NCBI GenBank assembly: GCA_029706075.1
Contig: JAINUG010000147.1
Location: 1,377,145-1,441,144 of the forward strand
DNA length: 64,000 nt
Direction: 5' to 3'
DNA from: Aldrovandia affinis
Lineage: Eukaryota; Chordata; Actinopteri; Notacanthiformes; Halosauridae
Shown: positions 59,409 through 64,000 of the stretch, in pieces
Layout: each line of letters begins with the position of its first letter
Position numbering within the stretch: the stretch's first letter is position 1
The notes under the pieces: generated by a model
What the model saw: only the letters and a program-made list of their open reading frames with translations
Databases searched by the model: none
Told to the model about the DNA's origin: nothing
Made by a program: the position numbers and the translations under genes

Positions 59409-60325
59409 CATCTGTACGACCAAAGTCCCGTTCAGAGAAGCGCCAGCACATCCATACCTGAAGAGGACACCTACTATCGCTCCGGTAAAAACCTATTTTA
59501 TTTATGTTTAAAGATCAGGACCATAATTTCCATTACAGCTTCCCAAAACATTGTTCTCCAGGGACTTGCTGTAATTTATGTGAATTTATACATTTATTAT
59601 TTATACATTTATTATTCCAGAATCTGGGGCTTAATCTCTAAAAAAAGGGGCAGTGGGGAGACTTCCTAAATTTGATTAGGGACCAGAGCATAGCACCTAT
59701 AATTGCATGGGTTGATATGTCATAACAAAAAAGGTCAAAACACAACATGTGCATATAATATTAGGAGCAAATGATGAATCAAATGTGTGTCAAGTACATT
59801 TAACGAAATAATCTTACACAGACTTAGTGGTTTTAGGACTGTTAACTCAAGTTAGTCAGCTTTTTGGGGTCTCAGTGTGAGAGAAAAAAAACCCTGCCTG
59901 AGAAACCAATTCTAACAGTTACCCTGTTTATATTTTAACTGATTTGAGCTAGATGGACTGACAACAGCAGTGCAAATAAATCACCAATGTGCCCACCAGG
60001 GTGGTCAAACAATTGCACCTAACATGTAGCCTAAAATGTAAGTCTTAATAATGAAAATGTTTTTCTAAATATGAGTCCTTGTTGGTATAAATATGTTGTT
60101 CTAAATTTGAGTGCTTCTTTCTTGTGAAAGTAAAATGACTGGTATTGCATTTACCTGCAATGCATTATACATTTAATGGGTAACTACAGTATCTGGGGCC
60201 AGTGTCCTATCTAGCAATATTTACTGACACAATATTAATGAATTAATGCAGCTTAATAGTCCAATCATGGCAAAATGTTTTGTCTGGAGAGATGTGTCTC
60301 ACTGTGTTTGTTTACTTTGGTACAG

Positions 60326-60394
60326 TATCTACCGCTGATCATCATGAAAGTCGACGTCAAGGAAAATCCAGAGCCTTGTTGCTCCAAACTGAAG
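60326..60394 (+). CDS. SLCO1 gene, first coding exon (coding from 60344)
   Basis: The acceptor TACAG ends at 60325 and 18 nt of leader precede the ATG at 60344. It encodes [17 protein letters not shown], a cytosolic N terminus. The donor GTTAGT is at 60395. Phase 0. Confidence 0.8.
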
Positions 60395-63212
60395 GTTAGT
60401 TATTTTCCTTAACATTTTTTCATGATACCTTACCATTATCCTTCAACTCATTGCCCCACACCCTAACACCTTATCTTACATCTAACCTAATTACCCTACA
60501 TCTAACACCCAACCCTTAAACGTTGGCATAGCCCCTAACCCAAATTCATACCTTAACATCCAATGTTTCGGGGCGGTGGAGTTGCGGTCTAACGCATCAT
60601 ATTTTGGCTGGTATGGTCTCAGGACGCGGTTTGAAACCCGTCTCTACCAGACCAGCCCTGGTCGCCAGCCCCGATTGGGGGCGGCATTTAGCTGTCCGCT
60701 CCAGGGGGAGGGGGGAGGGTGAGCCGGCTCGGGTCCGCCGTGAAGCACGTAAAGGAGTCTCCAGAATGTGAGTGGGCGAATTCCGTCTCGAAGGAAGCTC
60801 GCTGCCCTCGGACTTCGCTAGACACTTGTCGTGTAAAGCATAAATTGGCCTTCACAGTGCTTCAGATCTCGTCTGATGGTTTTATGCTGAAACAGAACTG
60901 AACAAACTCATTACTGTAGGTCAACCCCTAAATGTGTTGTCTGTGGTACAGCTGTTCTTGGCCTCCCTGTCCTTCGTCTACTTTGCCAAAGCCTTCCAGG
61001 GGAGTTACATGAAGAGCTCCATCACTCAAATCGAGAGGCGCTTCGACATTCCCAGCTCCTTGATAGGAGTCATCGATGGAAGCTTTGAGATAGGTGAGGT
61101 CTCCAAGTCAAGTGATGCACTGTCCCATGGCCCTTTGCCAGGGGCCTTTGATTTTTGGTGTCAACTTTGACCCTTCCCACATTTGTGTAAACTCCTGCAT
61201 TAGTTGTGTTACCTCCTGTGGTTTCAATACTCTATTTGGTGACTCTCTTTTCAGGGAATCTGCTGGTCATTGCGTTCGTCAGTTACTTTGGCGCAAAACT
61301 CCACCGCCCACGTCTGATTGGAGCTGGATGTCTGTTGATGGCTGCCGGATCCTTCATCACTGCTCTACCGCACTTATTTCAGGGCCTGTGAGTTTCTTCC
61401 CCACCACACCTGCATCCTACAACCACATGCTGTGCAGTGTTGCAGAAGTGACCTTAGTTAAGGTAGCAGATTACCAGTGGGGGTGGGGAGGAAGCATGCA
61501 TTTGCAGCACAAACTGTAAAGTGTTTCCAGTGTGAGATTAGTTTTGCATGCTTTATAAAATCACAGGTCTACCACTCTACACCACACACTCATACCCCAC
61601 TACACCACACAGCCATAACCAATGATCTGTCATATACCAGATTATTATAGGTGATCACCATGGTGAAACCTGCCGCCTGTCCTTGCATTGCACTTACCGG
61701 TGGCTTCTCCACACAGATACCACTATGAAACGATTGTTTCACAACCCCAAGATGTCAATTCAACTGAGAGCATCCGTCCATGCCTGGCCAATCAGAGCCA
61801 TGTGTCTAAGAATGATGATATGTCAGCAACAAGTATGGCAGGTACAGTTCAATCAGCAGCTAACCAATCAGCAGAAAGTTTGGTGGACAGACACGGAACA
61901 ATGAGAAAATAGGACAGTATGATCGACATGCAGTGAATATCACCTGTATACTCACTAATCAACGGACACTGAAGCTGGTACTTAGGGAACAATCAGCAGA
62001 GAGTATAGCAATCAGTGCATATAGGAGGTGACTTTAATAAGCAGTTTCTAAATACTGGCAGAAAGAAGTTAATGATGCTCCAGTGTTGTCAGAAGACCCC
62101 ATCGTGGGGTTTGCATTTCTACATTTCTTACTTCCGGAGTAGTCCAGGCAAGTCCAGGGAAAGCTATGCCCATAACAGAGCAGTCAATGGAGGATAATGA
62201 TATATAAGGATATAATCGTGCCTGAACCTGGTGATTGCAATATGATATATGCGATAGACCCAAACAAATGCACTTTGAGCAGATGCACACATTTGCTATT
62301 TCACACGATACTCAGAAAAGACAGAGCTGTGCATGATTGATTCATTTTTTCATTTGAGCCCAAAATGTGTGATGAGAAAGTGTGGTGTCTGACTCGCTGG
62401 GGCATGGCAAACTAACAGTGGACTTGGCTCCTGTAGCGTGTGAGAAAGAGGCCGGCTCCTCGATGTGGATTTACGTGTTCCTGGGAAACATGCTGCGGGG
62501 GATTGGAGAGACCCCCGCAATGCCTTTGGGCGTGTCCTATCTGGACGACTTCGCCAGGGAGGAGAACACCGCCTTTTACCTCGGTGAGTGGGGGAAACGG
62601 CGTTTCACACGGGGGGAGTGAAAAACATTGTTTGACAGGTGGAGAGACACATGACATTCATGTTGTAATTTCCCTGATAAACAGTGGTGGACAAAGTAAA
62701 AATACTTTTACTTTATTTTTATTCATTACCATACTTAAGTACATTTTTCAATTATCTGTGCTTACTTAAGTATTTCCATTTTTACTTTTACTTTTACTTT
62801 CAACAACAAATATTCCCACACAACATGGGAAGCAATGTACGACTTTTTACTACTGGAGTAATAGTTTATCTGGGTATCTCTACTTTTACTCAAGTAAAGG
62901 ATTTGTGTACTTTGTCCACCACTGCTGATAAACAAAAACTGTCTGAATTGTCTGTCAAGAGTGTCTACAGTGCTTGTCCTCCGTTGAATACATTTGTGTT
63001 GCGATTTCTGTCTTTTCTGTGTACAGCCTTTTATATACAGCATCACACTCGATCTACAGTAACGCAATGTAAACCGCTCCACAGTGATGTAACATGTCAT
63101 CTCTCCCCTGCAGCCTGTATACAGACCGTGGGCATTATAGGACCCATGTTTGGGTTTCTCCTTGGCTCCTTCGCTGCCAAAATCTACGTGGACATCGGCG
63201 CAGTGGATTTAG
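60344..63212 (+). CDS. Solute carrier organic anion transporter, SLCO1 (OATP1) family, 3'-partial
   Basis: OATP1 proteins are 12-helix plasma-membrane carriers for bile salts, conjugated steroids, thyroid hormones and other organic anions. Six coding exons (60344-60394, 60952-61093, 61255-61387, 61717-61841, 62437-62583, 63114-63212) join in frame and give about 232 residues before the gene leaves the window. Features: helix 1 ([20 protein letters not shown]), helix 2 ([19 protein letters not shown]), an outer loop with NST and NQS glycosylation sequons, and [29 protein letters not shown] and [12 protein letters not shown]. These match SLCO1 members closely; SLCO1C1 is the nearest I remember, but fish-specific SLCO1 members (1d, 1f types) cannot be excluded. 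The OATP signature helix lies beyond the window. Confidence 0.9.
60571..60812 (+). mobile_element. SINE family A, 3'-truncated, in SLCO1 intron
   Basis: The head GAGTTGCGGTCTAACGCATC, box B-like CGGTTTGAAACCC, and body CATTTAGCTGTCCGCTCCAG and GGGAGGGTGAGCCGGCTCGG are present. It stops before the common tail. It lies about 180 bp after the first coding exon. Confidence 0.82.
60952..61093 (+). CDS. SLCO1 exon 2: transmembrane helix 1
   Basis: It encodes [20 protein letters not shown], then [20 protein letters not shown] and IDGSFEI. The [21 protein letters not shown] phrase is diagnostic of OATPs. The acceptor is TCTGTGGTACAG and the donor is GTGAGG. Phase 1. Confidence 0.93.
61255..61387 (+). 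CDS. SLCO1 exon 3: helices 2-3
   Basis: It encodes [20 protein letters not shown], then [20 protein letters not shown]. The acceptor is CTCTTTTCAG and the donor GTGAGT. The H/RPR-IG-G motif after helix 2 is typical. Phase 2. Confidence 0.92.
61717..61841 (+). CDS. SLCO1 exon 4: glycosylated outer loop
   Basis: It encodes [20 protein letters not shown], then [23 protein letters not shown] and NQS are N-glycosylation sequons, as in the second extracellular loop of OATPs. The sequence is variable, as expected of this loop. The donor is GTACAG. Phase 1. Confidence 0.82.
62437..62583 (+). CDS. SLCO1 exon 5: helix 4 region
   Basis: It encodes [20 protein letters not shown], then [20 protein letters not shown] and EENTAFYL. 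Human SLCO1C1 has [18 protein letters not shown] and YLDDFA. The acceptor is GGCTCCTGTAG and the donor GTGAGT. Phase 1. Confidence 0.95.
62682..62924. mobile_element. hAT-type MITE (243 bp) with perfect 8-bp target duplication
   Basis: Ends CAGTGGTGGACAAAGTA and TACTTTGTCCACCACTG are exact inverted repeats of 17 bp. CTGATAAA flanks both sides (62674-62681 and 62925-62932). The interior is rich in ACTTTTACTT and AAGTA palindromes. The intact ends and duplication suggest a fairly recent insertion into the SLCO1 intron. Confidence 0.95.
63114..63212 (+). CDS. SLCO1 exon 6: helix 5
   Basis: It encodes [20 protein letters not shown] and [12 protein letters not shown], very close to human CVQTVAIIGPIFGFLLGS. 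The acceptor is CTCTCCCCTGCAG and the donor GTAACT. Phase 1; the next exon lies beyond the window. Confidence 0.95.
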
Positions 63213-64000
63213 GTAACTGACTCTCCTGCCATACACCAGGCAGGCTCTAAGAACACTAGATAATTATTGTGACACCGAAACATCGTTGTCCGATTGTGCA
63301 TTGTTTTGACATTCTGGCATAGTAATTGTTACAATGCATCAGAGTATTGGTATTGTTACGATTAAAATATGAGATTACTTGCTTTAAGAAATATTTCTGA
63401 TTAAGGGTGATTGAGAATCGATGGGCCGATCCTGATGCCCAATAATTCTCCAGCATCATCTGCCGATTCCAGCGTTTAAAAGGTTTTGTTTTGCATGCAA
63501 AGTGTGTCGCCACACAGATAGGCCTGCGTGTGGACAACTACAAGCAAATTGATCAGACCTTATGTTAATGTCTTGTAAATGAGGAAAATCTATGTGATCA
63601 AATCAATTGACTTTTTGAGTCTGTGTTATTCAAGCCTTAAGTTTTCAAACAGTCATAGTGCAGGACAGTGCAATCCCGCATATGCAACCCCCTATGGTGT
63701 TGGTGAACACAGGTCATGCTTTTTTAAGCCCATATTAAGCCAGTAGATCGGCCACCTTTACTCTCAGTCAGTATAGGTTTTCTTTGAACGAATGCTCCAC
63801 TCCCCACTTTTTGAATGTGGTTTTTATTTGGCTTTGATTGACCCCAGTGACTGTTCCGTTACTGTAGATTGTGTTCTGAGAGGTCAGCTGTTTGCTTTGC
63901 AGTTTGCGATGTTTGCATCATGTTCAAGACCAAAGTTCATCACTGTCCTCTCGTCGGATTTAGATTTGAGGTTTCTAGATTTCACAACCTTGGGATTTTT
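63213..64000 (+). other. SLCO1 intron to window end; nothing firm recognised
   Basis: CGATGGGCCGATCCTGATGC and a later AGATCGGCC recall termini of dispersed fish DNA repeats, but no paired ends were found. Confidence 0.45.

Overview
The window looks like ray-finned fish (teleost) nuclear DNA. It has vertebrate genes split by GT-AG introns, many tRNA-derived SINEs with LINE-L2-type tails (one ending in a TGTAA-type repeat of the kind described for eel UnaL2/UnaSINE1), and Tc1/mariner and hAT MITEs typical of fish. I cannot name the species. All three recognised genes lie on the + strand.

Layout. (1) 1-5583: the last exons of a calcium-channel alpha2/delta-1 subunit gene (cacna2d1), through a hydrophobic GPI-signal-like C terminus and stop at 5581-5583. 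A long 3' untranslated or intergenic stretch follows. (2) 5584-24325: about 19 kb without a recognised gene, holding two Tc1/mariner MITEs and several SINEs. (3) 24402-48902: a complete 18-exon hepatocyte growth factor gene (hgf) encoding a predicted 717-residue protein. It has a signal peptide, PAN/apple domain, four kringles, an R|IVGG activation site and a catalytically dead serine-protease-like beta chain. A TATA-like box lies about 75 bp upstream of the start codon and a poly(A) signal about 970 bp after the stop. (4) 48903-59400: intergenic DNA dense in fossils: an L2/CR1-type LINE reverse-transcriptase remnant, a composite SINE, a modular repeat carrying a nested hAT MITE, a solo LTR, a perfect 17-bp hairpin and a Tc1 transposase remnant. 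(5) 60344-63212 and beyond the window: the first six coding exons of an SLCO1 (OATP1) organic-anion/thyroid-hormone transporter.

Function. HGF is the secreted ligand of the MET receptor. The cacna2d1-hgf linkage matches the human CACNA2D1-HGF neighbourhood, and human MST1 (the HGF paralogue) also lies near CACNA2D2, so the pairing is probably ancient. The SLCO1 neighbour is not next to HGF in human and is the least expected part of the layout. All exon boundaries were placed by hand from splice dinucleotides, reading phase and remembered family sequences; no search or alignment was run.

The most interesting observations are: a (TG)n tract abutting a cacna2d1 3' splice site; HGF beta-chain oddities (all three catalytic-triad positions replaced, two extra cysteines, a protease-like IVGG start); inverted SINEs flanking hgf exon 7; and a SINE superfamily with interchangeable tRNA-like heads on one shared body. 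I found no clearly new multi-gene system.
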